Shown: positions 25,749-35,060 of the stretch, piece by piece
Layout of the letters: the number at the start of each line of letters is the position of its first letter
Numbering within the stretch: position 1 is the stretch's first letter
Origin: Streptomyces sp. DvalAA-43
GTDB taxonomy: Bacteria; Actinomycetota; Actinomycetes; Streptomycetales; Streptomycetaceae
Length of the DNA stretch: 64,000 bases
Direction: 5' to 3'
NCBI RefSeq assembly: GCF_900091725.1
Contig: NZ_FMBW01000040.1
Span: 186,001 to 250,000 of the forward strand
Notes under the pieces: model-generated
Database searches by the model: none
Told to the model about the DNA's origin: nothing
The model's input: the letters and a program-made list of their open reading frames with translations, nothing else
Translations under genes and position numbers: made by a program

Positions 25749-26789
25749 GTGACCAGCGCACCACAGCCCGCCCCGACCCGGCCCACCAGCCGCGATGTGG
25801 CGCGGGCGGCGGGTGTCTCGCAGGCCACCGTCTCCCTCGTGCTCGGCGGCAAATGGCGGGGCAGGGTCTCCGAGGCCACCGCCGAACGCGTGCGCGGCAC
25901 CGCCCACGACCTCGGCTACCGGCCCAATCTCGCCGCCCGCAGCCTGCGCCTGGGCCGCACCAGGACCGCGCTGCTGGTCGTCCCCGCGCTCACCAACGAG
26001 TTCTTCGCGCGCGTCTACACCGGCGCCGCCGCGGTCGCCGCCGAGCACGGCTTCGGCGTCGTCCTCTACCCGTCCCCCGACGGCACCGGACCGGCCCGGG
26101 ACCCGTTCGCCTCGGCGAGCACCTCGCTGGGCGGCGTGATCGCCTCCTCCATGGCCGCCGGCGCGCTCGACGCGTTGCGCGGCGCCGGCCTGCCGCTGGT
26201 CATGCTCGACAGCGACCCGGCGGACACCGGTGTCGCCGCCCGCGTCAACCTGGACATCGCCGACGGAATGCGGCAGGTCGCCGGCCATCTGCTCGCCCTC
26301 GGCCACCGCCGCTTCGTCCACCTGGCGTCGGCGGTCGACTCCTGGACCTTCGCGGCACGCGGCCGGGCGCTCCACGACGCCCTGCGGGCGGTACCCGGCA
26401 CCTCCGTACGGACCGTGAGCGCGGCGCTCGACGTCCACGCGGGCCGCGTGGCCGCGGAGCGCACGCTGGCCGCCCCGGGCCCCCGGCCCACCGCCCTCGT
26501 CTGCGACGACGACATCCTCGCCGCGGGTGCCTGCAAGGCGGCCCGCAGGCTCGGCCTCCGCGTGCCCGAGGACCTGTCCGTCACCGGGTTCGACGATCTG
26601 GCCCTGGCGACGGCCGTGGAGCCGGAGCTCACCACCGTGCAGCTGCCCGCCGAGCAGGTCGGGGAGCGCGGCATGGCCGCCCTGCTGGCGGTCCTGGACG
26701 ACCGGCCGGTCGAGCCCGGCAGCCTCCCCGTCCATCTGGTGGCCCGCGGCTCCTCGGCGCCCGCTCCCCCGGACGCCCCGCGGTCATGA
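25749..26789 (+). CDS. LacI-family transcriptional regulator
   Basis: This encodes 346 residues from GTG, with GGAGG 5 bases upstream. The N-terminal helix-turn-helix is SRDVARAAGVSQATVSLVLGGKWRGRVSEATAERV, followed by the hinge helix (LGYRPNLAARSLRLGRT) and a periplasmic-binding-protein-type sensor domain ending ELTTVQLPAEQVGERGM. The family binds palindromic operators and is released by a sugar or similar ligand. It is divergent from the MFS gene and probably controls it and itself through the 25662-25688 repeat. Ligand unknown. Confidence 0.9.
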   Translation: MTSAPQPAPTRPTSRDVARAAGVSQATVSLVLGGKWRGRVSEATAERVRGTAHDLGYRPNLAARSLRLGRTRTALLVVPALTNEFFARVYTGAAAVAAEHGFGVVLYPSPDGTGPARDPFASASTSLGGVIASSMAAGALDALRGAGLPLVMLDSDPADTGVAARVNLDIADGMRQVAGHLLALGHRRFVHLASAVDSWTFAARGRALHDALRAVPGTSVRTVSAALDVHAGRVAAERTLAAPGPRPTALVCDDDILAAGACKAARRLGLRVPEDLSVTGFDDLALATAVEPELTTVQLPAEQVGERGMAALLAVLDDRPVEPGSLPVHLVARGSSAPAPPDAPRS

Positions 26790-26791
26790 CG

Positions 26792-26827
26792 GTGCCCCGG
26801 CCCGCCGGAAGCGGCGGACCGGGGCAC
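26792..26827. terminator. Bidirectional terminator between LacI and prcA genes
   Basis: GTGCCCCGG (26792-26800) pairs with 26819-26827, and inside it CCGCCG (26802-26807) pairs with 26812-26817 around GAAG. It sits between two convergent stops (26789 and 26858) and can serve both. Confidence 0.75.
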
Positions 26828-26857
26828 GGGCACAGCGGTGGGGCGTCCCTGGGAGGA

Positions 26858-27670
26858 CTACTCCACGTCCCCGCCCGAGTCGGTGGACTTGGGAGCATCC
26901 GTCGTGGTGGCGGACGCGCCGCCCTCGCCCTCCTCCGTGTCGGAGGGGGCGTCCGTCGGCGCGGATCCGCCGTCCGCCTCCAGCAGCCGCGCCAGCTGCC
27001 TGCCGACGATCCGCTTGAACTTCCGCTGCTGCGGCCGCGTACGGTCCAGGACCGCGACCTCCAGCCGCTCCGCGGGGATCTCCCGTTCGCTGCCGTTGGG
27101 ATCACGGGACAGCGCCTGCACGGCCAGCTTCAGCGCCTCGGCGAGCGTCATCCCGTCGCGGTGCCGCTGGTCCAGGAAGGTGCTGATCTGCTCGGCGTTG
27201 CCGCCGACCGCGACCGAGCCGTGCTCGTCGACGATCGAGCCGTCGTGCGGCAGCCGGTAGATCTGGTCGCCGTCCGGCTCGGAGCCGACCTCGGCGACCA
27301 CCAGCTCCACCTCGTACGGCTTCTCGGCCGCGCTGGAGAAGATGGTGCCCAGCGTCTGCGCGTAGACGTTGGCCAGCCCACGGGCCGTCACATCGTCACG
27401 GTCGTAGGTGTACCCGCGCAGATCGGCATAGCGCACGCCGCCGATGCGGAGATTCTCGTACTCGTTGTACTTGCCGGCGGCGGCGAAACCGATCCGGTCG
27501 TAGATCTCGCTGAACTTGTGCAGCGCGCGGGACGGGTTCTCGCCGACGAACACAATGCCGTCGGCATACTGCAGCACAACCAGGCTGCGACCACGGGCGA
27601 TGCCCTTCCGGGCGTATTCCGCCCGGTCGGCCATGGCCTGCTGAGGTGAGACATAGAACGGCGTCGACAC
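26858..27670 (-). CDS. prcA: 20S proteasome alpha subunit
   Basis: This encodes 270 residues. The alpha-type N-terminal helix region ([23 protein letters not shown]) precedes the Ntn-hydrolase fold lacking an N-terminal catalytic Thr. [25 protein letters not shown] is typical of actinobacterial PrcA. Alpha rings cap the beta rings, gate substrate entry and dock the ARC ATPase. The C-terminal 50 residues are acidic and Ser/Asp-rich. It lies 58 bp downstream of prcB on the same strand, in the usual order. Confidence 0.96.
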   Translation of the reverse strand: MSTPFYVSPQQAMADRAEYARKGIARGRSLVVLQYADGIVFVGENPSRALHKFSEIYDRIGFAAAGKYNEYENLRIGGVRYADLRGYTYDRDDVTARGLANVYAQTLGTIFSSAAEKPYEVELVVAEVGSEPDGDQIYRLPHDGSIVDEHGSVAVGGNAEQISTFLDQRHRDGMTLAEALKLAVQALSRDPNGSEREIPAERLEVAVLDRTRPQQRKFKRIVGRQLARLLEADGGSAPTDAPSDTEEGEGGASATTTDAPKSTDSGGDVE

Positions 27671-27728
27671 CGGTTATCCGTCCCTTTCTGTCAGTGACAA
27701 GAGCATCGAAGAAGCAGCGGAACGGAGG

Positions 27729-28574
27729 TCAGAGCAGCGCGGCGCGCGGGCCGTCGGGCTGTTCCAGCCGGCGTTCGAGGATGGAGCGGGCGATCTCGGA
27801 GGATTCCGCCTCGTCCAGCTTCCGGAAGCCCTCGTCGGTGATGACGGTGACGATCGGGTAGATCCGCCGGGCCACATCCGGGCCGCCGGTCGCCGAGTCG
27901 TCGTCCGCGGCGTCGTACAGCGCCTGCACGACCAGGGTGAGGGCCTCCTGCTCCGTCAGGTCCTGGCGGTAGAGCTTCTTCATCGAGCTGCGGGCGAAGA
28001 CCGACCCGGAGCCGGTGGCCGCGTATCCGTGTTCCTCGGAACGGCCGCCGGTGACGTCGTACGAGAAGATGCGGCCCTTCTCGCGGTCGACGTCGAAGCC
28101 GGCGAAGAGCGGCACGACGGCCAGGCCCTGCATGGCCATGGCCAGATTGCTGCGGATCATCGTGGAGAGCCGGTTCGCCTTGCCCTCCAGGGAGAGCTGG
28201 GCGCCCTCGACCTTCTCGAAGTGCTCCAGCTCCAGCTGGAAGAGCTTGACCATCTCGACGGCCAGACCGGCCGTACCGGCGATGCCCACCGCCGAGTACT
28301 CGTCGGCGGGGAAGACCTTCTCGATGTCGCGCTGTGCGATCACATTGCCCATGGTCGCGCGCCGGTCACCGGCCAGGACCACACCGCCGGGGAACGTCGC
28401 CGCGACGATGGTCGTCCCGTGCGGCGCCTCGATGGCCCCCTGCAGGGGCGGCAGGCTCCGGTTTCCGGGGAGCATGCCGGGTGCCTGGTCGGACAGGAAA
28501 TCCATGAAAGAAGAGGATCCCGGCGTCAGGAAGGCAGCTGGTAGACGCCCGGTGCTACGAGTGTTGGCTTCCAC
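27729..28574 (-). CDS. prcB: 20S proteasome beta subunit
   Basis: This encodes 281 residues from GTG, with GGAGGG 6 bases upstream. The precursor has a 53-residue propeptide ending PHG; autocleavage exposes Thr54 (TTIVAATF). Counting from that Thr, Asp17 and Lys33 of the active site are present (AGDRR and DIEK). The mature subunit carries the peptidase activity of the 20S core. It is transcribed ahead of prcA. A -10-like TAGGGT lies about 100 bases upstream, within the sequence that resembles an endonuclease VII remnant. Confidence 0.96.
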   Translation of the reverse strand: MEANTRSTGRLPAAFLTPGSSSFMDFLSDQAPGMLPGNRSLPPLQGAIEAPHGTTIVAATFPGGVVLAGDRRATMGNVIAQRDIEKVFPADEYSAVGIAGTAGLAVEMVKLFQLELEHFEKVEGAQLSLEGKANRLSTMIRSNLAMAMQGLAVVPLFAGFDVDREKGRIFSYDVTGGRSEEHGYAATGSGSVFARSSMKKLYRQDLTEQEALTLVVQALYDAADDDSATGGPDVARRIYPIVTVITDEGFRKLDEAESSEIARSILERRLEQPDGPRAALL

Positions 28575-28606
28575 GCGTTTCCCTCCAGGTAAACGACGGC
28601 CCTGAG

Positions 28607-28675
28607 CTAGGCGTCAGGATCGTCTCCCAACTTGCCGATGGCCGAATTGCAGTTGATGCGGTTACGCCACGGACC
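28607..28675 (-). pseudogene. Probable remnant of an endonuclease VII-like gene
   Basis: Between prcB and pup, the minus strand reads, between two stop codons, a 23-residue fragment containing [15 protein letters not shown] and then TAG. This looks like the C-terminal CNxAIGxLxDDP motif of recombination endonuclease VII-like HNH proteins. As I remember it, such a gene lies at this place in other Streptomyces (SCO1645 position). Here no start, no catalytic His region and no upstream continuation can be found, because a stop (28676-28678) interrupts. The similarity rests on about 15 residues read by eye. Confidence 0.5.
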
Positions 28676-28680
28676 CTACC
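28672..28680 (-). promoter_or_regulatory. GGTAGGGTC element upstream of prcB
   Basis: The minus strand reads GGTAGGGTC, containing a -10-type TAGGGT about 100 bases before the prcB GTG. The same 9-mer lies upstream of pup and arc. The TAG of this box is also the stop that ends the endonuclease-like fragment. No clear -35 is visible. Confidence 0.45.
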
Positions 28681-28747
28681 CGCCCCGCGGCGGCGATCCA
28701 CATGGGCCGCGGGGGCAGCTGCGCGGCTCGCGGTGCCGCTTGCGCCC

Positions 28748-28780
28748 GCGCGGTACGGGCCGACCCGGCCCGTACCGCGC
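28748..28780 (-). terminator. Hairpin terminator after pup
   Basis: A 15-bp perfect stem (28748-28762 with 28766-28780) has a 3-nt loop, 38 bases past the pup stop. It would allow pup to be expressed separately from, and more strongly than, prcB and prcA. Confidence 0.8.
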
Positions 28781-28817
28781 GCACCGCTCTCCACTCCCCC
28801 GCGTTCACATCCGTGAA

Positions 28818-29036
28818 CTACTGGCCGCCCTTTTGTACGAAGGACCTCACGAAGTCCTCCGCGTTCTCCTCCAGCACGTCGTCGATCTCGTCCAGGACGG
28901 AGTCGACGTCGTCGCTCAGCTTCTCCTGGCGGTCCTTGAGGTCCTCGGAGGTCTGGGCGTCCTGCGCCTGCTCCTCGACCTCCTCGGTGGACCGTGTCGC
29001 CTTCTGCTGTCCGCCGCCGGTGTCCTTGGTCGCCAT
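28818..29036 (-). CDS. pup: Prokaryotic ubiquitin-like protein Pup
   Basis: This encodes 72 residues, acidic and mostly disordered, with coiled-coil-forming central region (EEQAQDAQTSEDLKDRQEKL) that binds the ARC coiled coils. It ends in Gly-Gly-Gln, the form that must first be deamidated by Dop to Glu before PafA can attach it to lysines. It lies 122 bp downstream of dop on the same strand, with its own candidate promoter in the gap and a terminator after it. Confidence 0.97.
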   Translation of the reverse strand: MATKDTGGGQQKATRSTEEVEEQAQDAQTSEDLKDRQEKLSDDVDSVLDEIDDVLEENAEDFVRSFVQKGGQ

Positions 29037-29072
29037 CTAGCTCACCCCGCTCGGTTCGAAGCACTTGAATCA

Positions 29073-29081
29073 GACCCTACC
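29073..29081 (-). promoter_or_regulatory. GGTAGGGTC element upstream of pup
   Basis: The minus strand reads GGTAGGGTC with -10-type TAGGGT at plus-strand 29074-29079, about 38 bases before the pup ATG. It is identical to the elements upstream of prcB and arc. A recognisable -35 is lacking. Confidence 0.5.
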
Positions 29082-29158
29082 CACGGGCTCCGACTTCGGC
29101 CCGGTACTTTCCCTCAACGTCCGGGGGTCATACCGATGATTCCCCGATCCCGGCCTTT

Positions 29159-30670
29159 TCAGCCGCCCGACAGGACCTGGACCAGCTCCTCCGCCGTGCG
29201 GCAGCGGTCCAGGAGCTCCTTGACGTGGTTGCGGGTGCCGCGGAGCGGTTCCAGCGTGGGTACCCGTTGCAGGGAGTCATGACCCGGCAGGTCGAAGATG
29301 ACCGAGTCCCAGGAGGCCGCGGCCACGTCGTCGGCGTACTGCTCCAGGCACCGGCCGCGGAAGTAGGCCCTGGTGTCCTCCGGAGGCTTCGTACGGGCCT
29401 GCTCGACCTCGTCCTCGTCCAGCAGCCGCTTCATCTTCCCGCGGGCCGCCAGACGGTTGTACAGGCCCTTCTCGGCCCGCACGTCGGCGTACTGGAGATC
29501 CACCAGGTGCAGGCGCGCCGCGTCCCAGTCCAGGCCGTCACGGCGGCGGTAGCCCTCCATGAGCTCCCGCTTGGCGATCCAGTCGAGCTCGCCGGAGAGG
29601 CTCATCGGATCGTTCTCCAGCCGGTTGAGAGTGTCCTCCCAGCGGCTCAGGACGTCCTTGGTCTGCTCGTCGGCATCGGCCCCGTACCGCTCCTCGACGT
29701 ACTTGCGGCCCAGCTCGAAGTACTCCATCTGCAGTTGTACCGCGGTGAGGGTGCGGCCGCTGCGCAGCGTGACGAGATGCTTCAGGGTCGGGTCGTGGGA
29801 GACGTGGTGCAGGGTGCGCACCGGCTGGTCGACCGCGAGATCGACGTTGATGAAGCCGTCCTCGATCATGGACAGGACCAGGGCGGTGGTGCCGACCTTG
29901 AGATAGGTGGAGATCTCCGAGAGGTTCGCGTCCCCGATGATCACATGGAGCCTGCGGTACTTCTCGGCGTCGGAGTGGGGTTCGTCCCGGGTGTTGATGA
30001 TGGGGCGCTTGAGCGTGGTCTCCAGCCCGACCTCGACCTCGAAGTAGTCGGCGCGCTGACTGATCTGGAAGCCGTGCTCGTGGCCGTCCTGGCCGATTCC
30101 CACCCGTCCCGCCCCGGTGACCACCTGGCGGGAGACGAAGAACGGGGTCAGATGGCGCACGATGTCGGAGAACGGGGTCTCCCGCTTCATCAGGTAGTTC
30201 TCGTGCGTGCCGTACGAGGCGCCCTTGTTGTCGGTGTTGTTCTTGTAGAGATGGATCGGCTGGGCGCCGGGAAGCTGGGCCGCGCGCTCGGCCGCCTCGG
30301 CCATGATGCGTTCGCCGGCCTTGTCCCAGAGGACCGCGTCCCGCGGATTGGTGACTTCCGGGGAGCTGTACTCCGGGTGCGCGTGGTCGACGTAGAGGCG
30401 GGCCCCGTTGGTGAGGATGACATTGGCGAGGCCGATGTCCTCGTCGGTGAGCTGACTGGAGTCCGCGGTCTCGCGGGCGAGGTCGAAACCCCGCGCGTCC
30501 CGCAGCGGATTCTCCTCCTCGAAGTCCCAGCGGGCGCGGCGCGCCCGGTGCATCGCCGCTGCGTAGGCGTTGACGATCTGGGACGAGGTGAGCATGGCAT
30601 TGGCGTTGGGATGGCCGGGGACGGAGATCCCGTACTCCGTCTCGATGCCCATTACTCGCCGTACGGTCAT
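29159..30670 (-). CDS. dop: Depupylase/deamidase of Pup, Dop
   Basis: This encodes 503 residues and is homologous to PafA. It begins [19 protein letters not shown], has the Dop-specific loop of about 40 residues ([18 protein letters not shown] region), and carries Asp95 in [17 protein letters not shown], matching the catalytic aspartate of mycobacterial Dop. It converts the C-terminal Gln of Pup to Glu and removes Pup from conjugates. The start has AAGGAGGG upstream. A -10-like TAGGCT lies at plus-strand 30783-30788. Confidence 0.96.
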   Translation of the reverse strand: MTVRRVMGIETEYGISVPGHPNANAMLTSSQIVNAYAAAMHRARRARWDFEEENPLRDARGFDLARETADSSQLTDEDIGLANVILTNGARLYVDHAHPEYSSPEVTNPRDAVLWDKAGERIMAEAAERAAQLPGAQPIHLYKNNTDNKGASYGTHENYLMKRETPFSDIVRHLTPFFVSRQVVTGAGRVGIGQDGHEHGFQISQRADYFEVEVGLETTLKRPIINTRDEPHSDAEKYRRLHVIIGDANLSEISTYLKVGTTALVLSMIEDGFINVDLAVDQPVRTLHHVSHDPTLKHLVTLRSGRTLTAVQLQMEYFELGRKYVEERYGADADEQTKDVLSRWEDTLNRLENDPMSLSGELDWIAKRELMEGYRRRDGLDWDAARLHLVDLQYADVRAEKGLYNRLAARGKMKRLLDEDEVEQARTKPPEDTRAYFRGRCLEQYADDVAAASWDSVIFDLPGHDSLQRVPTLEPLRGTRNHVKELLDRCRTAEELVQVLSGG

Positions 30671-30860
30671 GCGGCCCTCCTTGCCCGGCGGCGCTCCCTT
30701 GAGGGGCGGCGCTCAAGTACCGCTGCTTGTCGGTGCGCGTGCGCTGCCCGTCCACGCACTGCGCGACCGGGCGGTACGCAAGAGCCTAGAGCGCCTCTGT
30801 GCTGGTGGGGAGATCAATTGCGTCATTGCTGCGGTGTCGCGCGAGCTGGACCGAAAGCGA

Positions 30861-30896
30861 CCGGCTGCGGATGCCCGGCCGGGCATCCGCAGCCGG
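30861..30896 (-). terminator. Terminator of arc: 36-nt perfect palindrome
   Basis: CCGGCTGCGGATGCCCGG (30861-30878) is followed immediately by its exact reverse complement to 30896, ten bases beyond the arc stop. On folding it gives a long stem with a minimal loop. It separates arc from dop. Confidence 0.8.
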
Positions 30897-30905
30897 TGCG
30901 CGTGC

Positions 30906-32672
30906 TTACAGGTACTGCCCGGTGTTCGCCACCGTGTCGATGGAGCGACCGGTGTCCGCGCCCTGCTTTCCGGTGACGAGCGTGCGGATGAAGACGATCC
31001 GCTCGCCCTTCTTGCCGGAGATCCTGGCCCAGTCGTCCGGGTTGGTGGTGTTCGGCAGGTCCTCGTTCTCCTTGAACTCGTCCACGCAGGCCTGGAGGAG
31101 ATGGGAGACCCGAAGGCCCTTCTGGCCCTGGTCGAGGAAGGCCTTGATGGCCATCTTCTTGGCCCGGTCGACGATGTTCTGGATCATCGCGCCGGAGTTG
31201 AAGTCCTTGAAGTACAGGACTTCCTTGTCGCCGTTGGCGTACGTGACCTCCAGGAAGCGGTTCTCCTCGGACTCCGTGTACATCCGCTCGACGACCGACT
31301 GGATCATGGCGTGTGCGGCGGCCTCCTTGGAGCCGGTGTGCTCCGCGAGGTCGTCCGCGTGCAGCGGCAGCGAAGGCGTGAGGTACTTCGCGAAGATGTC
31401 CTTCGCGGCCTCCGCGTCCGGACGCTCGATCTTGATCTTCACATCGAGGCGGCCGGGCCGCAGGATCGCGGGGTCGATCATGTCCTCGCGGTTGGAGGCG
31501 CCGATGACGATGACGTTCTCCAGGCCCTCGACGCCGTCGATCTCGGCGAGCAGCTGGGGGACGATGGTGTTCTCCACGTCCGAGCTGACGCCGGATCCCC
31601 GGGTGCGGAAGAGCGACTCCATCTCGTCGAAGAAGACGATGACGGGGGTGCCCTCGCTCGCCTTCTCACGGGCACGCTGGAAGACCAGGCGGATGTGTCG
31701 CTCGGTCTCGCCGACGTACTTGTTGAGCAGCTCCGGGCCCTTGATGTTGAGGAAGTAGCTCTTGCCGGCCGGCTGGCCGGTGACCTCGGCGACCTTCTTG
31801 GCAAGGGAGTTGGCGACGGCCTTGGCGATGAGTGTCTTGCCGCAGCCGGGCGGGCCGTAGAGCAGGATGCCCTTGGGCGGGCGCAGCTCGTGTTCCTTGA
31901 AGAGGTCGGGGTGGAGGTAGGGGAGCTCGACCGCGTCGCGGATCAGCTCGATCTGGTCGCCCAGACCGCCGATCTTGTCGTAGTCGATGTCCGGTACCTC
32001 TTCGAGGACGAGCTCCTCGACCTCGCTCTTGGGGACCACTTCGTAGACGTAGCCGGACCTGGGTTCGAGCAGGAGGGCGTCGCCGGGGCGGATGGTGATG
32101 TCCAGCAGCGGCTCGGCGAGCCTGACCACCCGTTCCTCGTCGGTGTGCCCGATGACCAGGGCCCGCTCGCCGTCCTCAAGGATTTCCTTGAGGGTGACGA
32201 TGTCCCCGGCCCGCTCGAATTCCATGGCGTCGACCACGTTGAGTGCTTCGTTGAGCATGACTTCCTGGCCGCGCCGGAGGTCGTCGAGCTCGACGCTGGG
32301 GCTGACGTTCACCCGGAGCTTTCGGCCCCCGGTGAAGATGTCGCAGGTGCCGTCCTCATTGCCCTGCAGAAACACACCGAAACCGGCCGGTGGCTGTGCG
32401 AGCCGGTCGACTTCTTCCTTGAGGGCCACGATCTGGTCGCGGGCCTCGCGCAATGTGTTGGCGAGCCGCTCATTCTGTGCGGACACGCCTGCCAGGTTGG
32501 TCTGCAACTCGACGATCCGCTCTTCGAGAATCCTCGTATGGCGCGGAGAGTCGGCGAGCTTACGTCGCAGGACGGCGATTTCCTGCTCAAGATAGGCGAC
32601 CTGGCCGGCTGGGTCTTCGGACCCCCGCACGGGCCGGATGCCGCGGTTGATGTCGTCGTCGTGGGCTGCCAC
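30906..32672 (-). CDS. arc: Proteasomal AAA+ ATPase ARC (Mpa)
   Basis: This encodes 588 residues. The GTG at 32672 is chosen because GGAGGTGAGG lies just upstream; an ATG at 32690 would place that ribosome site inside the gene. In order: N-terminal coiled coil (about residues 20-75) that captures Pup, tandem OB domains (about 80-230), AAA+ domain with Walker A GPPGCGKT near 276 and Walker B FFDEME near 347, and a C-terminal GQYL tail that docks in the alpha ring. It unfolds pupylated proteins for the 20S core. Transcribed divergently from the ferredoxin gene. Confidence 0.96.
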   Translation of the reverse strand: MAAHDDDINRGIRPVRGSEDPAGQVAYLEQEIAVLRRKLADSPRHTRILEERIVELQTNLAGVSAQNERLANTLREARDQIVALKEEVDRLAQPPAGFGVFLQGNEDGTCDIFTGGRKLRVNVSPSVELDDLRRGQEVMLNEALNVVDAMEFERAGDIVTLKEILEDGERALVIGHTDEERVVRLAEPLLDITIRPGDALLLEPRSGYVYEVVPKSEVEELVLEEVPDIDYDKIGGLGDQIELIRDAVELPYLHPDLFKEHELRPPKGILLYGPPGCGKTLIAKAVANSLAKKVAEVTGQPAGKSYFLNIKGPELLNKYVGETERHIRLVFQRAREKASEGTPVIVFFDEMESLFRTRGSGVSSDVENTIVPQLLAEIDGVEGLENVIVIGASNREDMIDPAILRPGRLDVKIKIERPDAEAAKDIFAKYLTPSLPLHADDLAEHTGSKEAAAHAMIQSVVERMYTESEENRFLEVTYANGDKEVLYFKDFNSGAMIQNIVDRAKKMAIKAFLDQGQKGLRVSHLLQACVDEFKENEDLPNTTNPDDWARISGKKGERIVFIRTLVTGKQGADTGRSIDTVANTGQYL

Positions 32673-32709
32673 GGTCCTCACCTCCTCCAAGGGGAGCTGG
32701 ACGCTTCCT

Positions 32710-32718
32710 GACCCTACC
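32710..32718 (-). promoter_or_regulatory. GGTAGGGTC element upstream of arc
   Basis: The minus strand reads GGTAGGGTC, with -10-type TAGGGT at plus-strand 32711-32716, about 40 bases before the arc GTG. It is identical to the elements upstream of pup and prcB. GGTTTC 18 bases further upstream is a poor -35. Confidence 0.5.
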
Positions 32719-32914
32719 TGGGTGGGTGATGATTGAAACCCCTAGATCACAAAGACTGCGGTACGTGTCCGATCTTCACCCTTGCGTTCCCCCCTCGTGT
32801 CAGGGGAATACCCACCCTTCAACATCGGAAAGCGGCCGGTTGTATCGTCGAACCGTTCAACACCCGTCAGGGCTGGCTTCTTTTGGTTCGTATACGCAGG
32901 GAACGGCAGGAGAA

Positions 32915-33226
32915 ATGACCGTGCAGCAGGACGCTCCCAACGGTGGCGACACGCAGGACCTGGAGGTCTGGATCGACCAGGACCTCTGCACGGGAGACGG
33001 CATCTGCGTCCAGTACGCGCCCGAGGTCTTCGAGCTGGACATCGACGGTCTGGCGTACGTGAAGAGCGCGGACGACGAACTGCTGCAGGACAAGGGCGCG
33101 ACGACACCCGTCCCGCTGCCGCTCCTCCAGGACGTCGTCGATTCGGCCAAGGAGTGTCCGGGCGACTGCATCCATGTCCGCCGCGTCTCCGACAGCGTCG
33201 AGGTGTACGGCCCCGAGGCCGCCTGA
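32915..33226 (+). CDS. Ferredoxin, single cluster ([3Fe-4S]-type likely)
   Basis: This encodes 103 residues. The ATG follows GGCAGGAGAA. Cluster cysteines lie in DLCTGDGICVQYAPEVFELD and KECPGDCIHV. The pattern C-x5-C followed by a distant CP is that of the small Streptomyces ferredoxins, usually carrying [3Fe-4S] clusters and serving P450s or other monooxygenases; the fourth Cys leaves the cluster type open. An insert of about 20 residues (DDELLQDKGATTPVPL) between the cysteine pairs is longer than in most. It is divergent from arc, where a ferredoxin gene is conserved in Streptomyces as I recall. Redox partner unknown. Confidence 0.88.
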   Translation: MTVQQDAPNGGDTQDLEVWIDQDLCTGDGICVQYAPEVFELDIDGLAYVKSADDELLQDKGATTPVPLPLLQDVVDSAKECPGDCIHVRRVSDSVEVYGPEAA

Positions 33227-33241
33227 TCCGGCGGCCTCGGG
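33212..33241. terminator. Hairpin carrying the ferredoxin stop codon in its loop
   Basis: CCCGAGGCCGCC (33212-33223) pairs with 33230-33241, and the 6-nt loop begins with the ferredoxin TGA. It lies between convergent genes and can serve both strands. Confidence 0.65.
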
Positions 33242-33265
33242 CCTTCGGTCACCCTCGGTGAGCGG

Positions 33266-33844
33266 TCAGGCGGCGCTCGGGGCGGCCTGGGTGGCGCGGA
33301 CGAACGCGCCGCCCTTCCACTGCCAGGTGGCCCGCTCCTGCCGGTCGGGGCAGCAGCGCGCCACGGTGTCCGAGGAGTAGCCGAACAGAGTGGCCGAAAC
33401 AATTCCGTCACGCACCGCGAAATCACCGACGCTGATCTCCTGGGCGGGGTCCACCAGGGTTGCCACGACCCTCGGTGCGGCCCCGCTTCCGTGCGTGAGG
33501 ACGTAGACGCCGCTGGGCGGGGTGCCGGAGCCGGCCGCGCAGCGGACCACCGCGACGGTCTCGGGGCGGCCGTCGCCGTCGAGGTCTCCGGTGGCCTGCT
33601 TGGCCACAGTGCTGCCGACCTGGCCGCAGTCCAGCGGGAAGGACGCGCGGGCGGGATCGGGGGCCGCGACGGTCGTGGTGCCGTGCTGAGCCGTGGTGCG
33701 GTGGGGGGTGGAAGCCGAGGCCGTGGGGTCCGGCTGGAGCAGGCCGGCGGCCGCGACGACGGCGGCCATGGCCGCCGCGGTGGCGAGCCAGTGCAGCGGC
33801 TTGGTGTCGGTGTGCGCGAGGTCCGGGAGCTCGGAGGTCTGCAC
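33266..33844 (-). CDS. Membrane-anchored or secreted protein with a VCBS/FG-GAP-like repeat
   Basis: This encodes 192 residues from GTG at 33844, with AGGAGA 8 bases upstream; longer starts lack a ribosome site. A hydrophobic segment (about residues 18-36, LATAAAMAAVVAAAGLL) is followed by a Thr/Ala/Pro-rich linker and a domain with GDLDGDGRPETVAVV, the calcium-binding-like loop of FG-GAP/VCBS repeats. Cysteines at CGQ, VRCAAG and RCCPDRQE may form disulfides, in keeping with an extracellular location. No function can be assigned. Confidence 0.72.
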   Translation of the reverse strand: MQTSELPDLAHTDTKPLHWLATAAAMAAVVAAAGLLQPDPTASASTPHRTTAQHGTTTVAAPDPARASFPLDCGQVGSTVAKQATGDLDGDGRPETVAVVRCAAGSGTPPSGVYVLTHGSGAAPRVVATLVDPAQEISVGDFAVRDGIVSATLFGYSSDTVARCCPDRQERATWQWKGGAFVRATQAAPSAA

Positions 33845-34029
33845 GCGGGATGTCTCCTGTGGTTCCTGAGGATCGAGGATGCCTGCATGAGCGGCGGCGC
33901 CGACGGTGGTACCGCCGCGGCGGCGCGGGGTGGCCAGCATCGTGCCACACCTCACAGAACAGCGGAACGGTGGGGTCGGTACGGATCGGCGGGCCAGTGG
34001 GGACGGTGTCCCCGTACCGGCAACGAAGA

Positions 34030-34079
34030 GGCGCCGCCGCCGAGTTCCCGGGTCGGTCCGGGAACTCGGCGGCGGCGCC
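34030..34079 (-). terminator. Strong terminator after trmI
   Basis: A 21-bp perfect stem (34030-34050 with 34059-34079) with an 8-nt loop lies 15 bases beyond the trmI stop. Confidence 0.85.
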
Positions 34080-34093
34080 GGTACGTTGCGCGG

Positions 34094-34999
34094 TCAGCCG
34101 CGCGAGGAGCCGCTCTGGCTGCCGGGACCGTCGTAGTCCTCGCCGTAGGCGCCCTTGGCGGGGCGACGGCGGCGCAGCGGGGCCTCCACACCGTCGGCCA
34201 GGCGGCGGGCGGTGACGAGGAAGCCGGTGTGGCCGATCATGCGGTGGTCCGGGCGGACGGCCAGGCCCTCGACGTGCCAGTTGCGGATCATCGATTCCCA
34301 GGGCTGCGGTTCGGCGAAGCAGCCGATCTCGCGGATGGACTCGACGGTCCGCGCGAGCTGGGTGGTGGTGGCGACGTAGGCGCAGAGGATGCCGCCGGGC
34401 ACCAGTGCCTTGGAGACGGCCTCCAGGCACTCCCAGGGGGCGAGCATGTCCAGGATGACGCGGTCGACGTCGGTGTCCGAGAGGTTGTCCTGGAGGTCGC
34501 CGACGGTGAGCTGCCAGGCCGGGTGCGGTTCGCCGAAGTAGCGCTCCACGTTCTGCTGGGCGATCTCGGCGAAGTCCTCGCGGCGCTCGTAGGAGTGCAG
34601 CATGCCCTGGTCGCCGATGGCGCGCAGCAGGAAGGTGGAGAGCGAGCCGGAGCCGACGCCGGCCTCCACGACGCGGGCGCCGGGGAAGATGTCGGCGAAG
34701 GCCAGGATCTGCCCCGCGTCCTTGGGGTAGACCACGGCGGCGCCGCGGGGCATGGACAGGACGTAGTCGGGGAGCAGGGGGCGCAGCGCGAGATAGGCGA
34801 CGTTTCCCGTGGTTCGGACCACACTGCCCTCGGGGGCACCGATCAGCTCGTCGTGCGGGAAAGAACCCTTGTGGGTGTGGAAATTCTTTCCGGCTTCGAG
34901 CGTGAAGGTGTAGTGGCGTCCCTTGGGATCGGTGAGCTGGACCTGGTCCCCGACCTTGAAGGGCCCGCGTCGGCGGGCGGCACCGGTCGGTTCAGACAT
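34094..34999 (-). CDS. trmI: tRNA (adenine-N1)-methyltransferase TrmI
   Basis: This encodes 301 residues. A small N-terminal beta domain (FKVGDQVQLTDPKGRHYTFTLEAGK) precedes the class I SAM-dependent domain: motif I VVEAGVGSGSLSTFLLRA and the catalytic segment DRVILDMLAPWE. The family methylates A58 of tRNA (m1A58) as a tetramer. In actinobacteria the gene is regularly found near the Pup-proteasome genes. The C-terminus is glycine/serine-rich. It lies 61 bp downstream of the M50 protease gene on the same strand, so the two may be co-transcribed. Confidence 0.94.
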   Translation of the reverse strand: MSEPTGAARRRGPFKVGDQVQLTDPKGRHYTFTLEAGKNFHTHKGSFPHDELIGAPEGSVVRTTGNVAYLALRPLLPDYVLSMPRGAAVVYPKDAGQILAFADIFPGARVVEAGVGSGSLSTFLLRAIGDQGMLHSYERREDFAEIAQQNVERYFGEPHPAWQLTVGDLQDNLSDTDVDRVILDMLAPWECLEAVSKALVPGGILCAYVATTTQLARTVESIREIGCFAEPQPWESMIRNWHVEGLAVRPDHRMIGHTGFLVTARRLADGVEAPLRRRRPAKGAYGEDYDGPGSQSGSSRG

Positions 35000-35060
35000 G
35001 TGACCAGCGTACCGGTGATTCCCAGGGCTCCGACCGCGAGCCCGGGGCGGGGCAGGGCCG

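Noticed and set aside
24356..26789. MFS/LacI pair as a genomic island
   Set aside because: No integrase, direct repeats, tRNA or change in base composition marks the borders; it is described only as an insertion relative to the usual gene order.
28748..28780. Hairpin between prcB and pup as a regulatory operator
   Set aside because: The 15-bp stem with 3-nt loop just after the pup stop is better explained as a terminator.
32673..32690. ATG at 32690 as the arc start
   Set aside because: The strong GGAGGTGAGG ribosome site lies downstream of it and immediately before the GTG at 32672, and the GTG start gives the family N-terminus.
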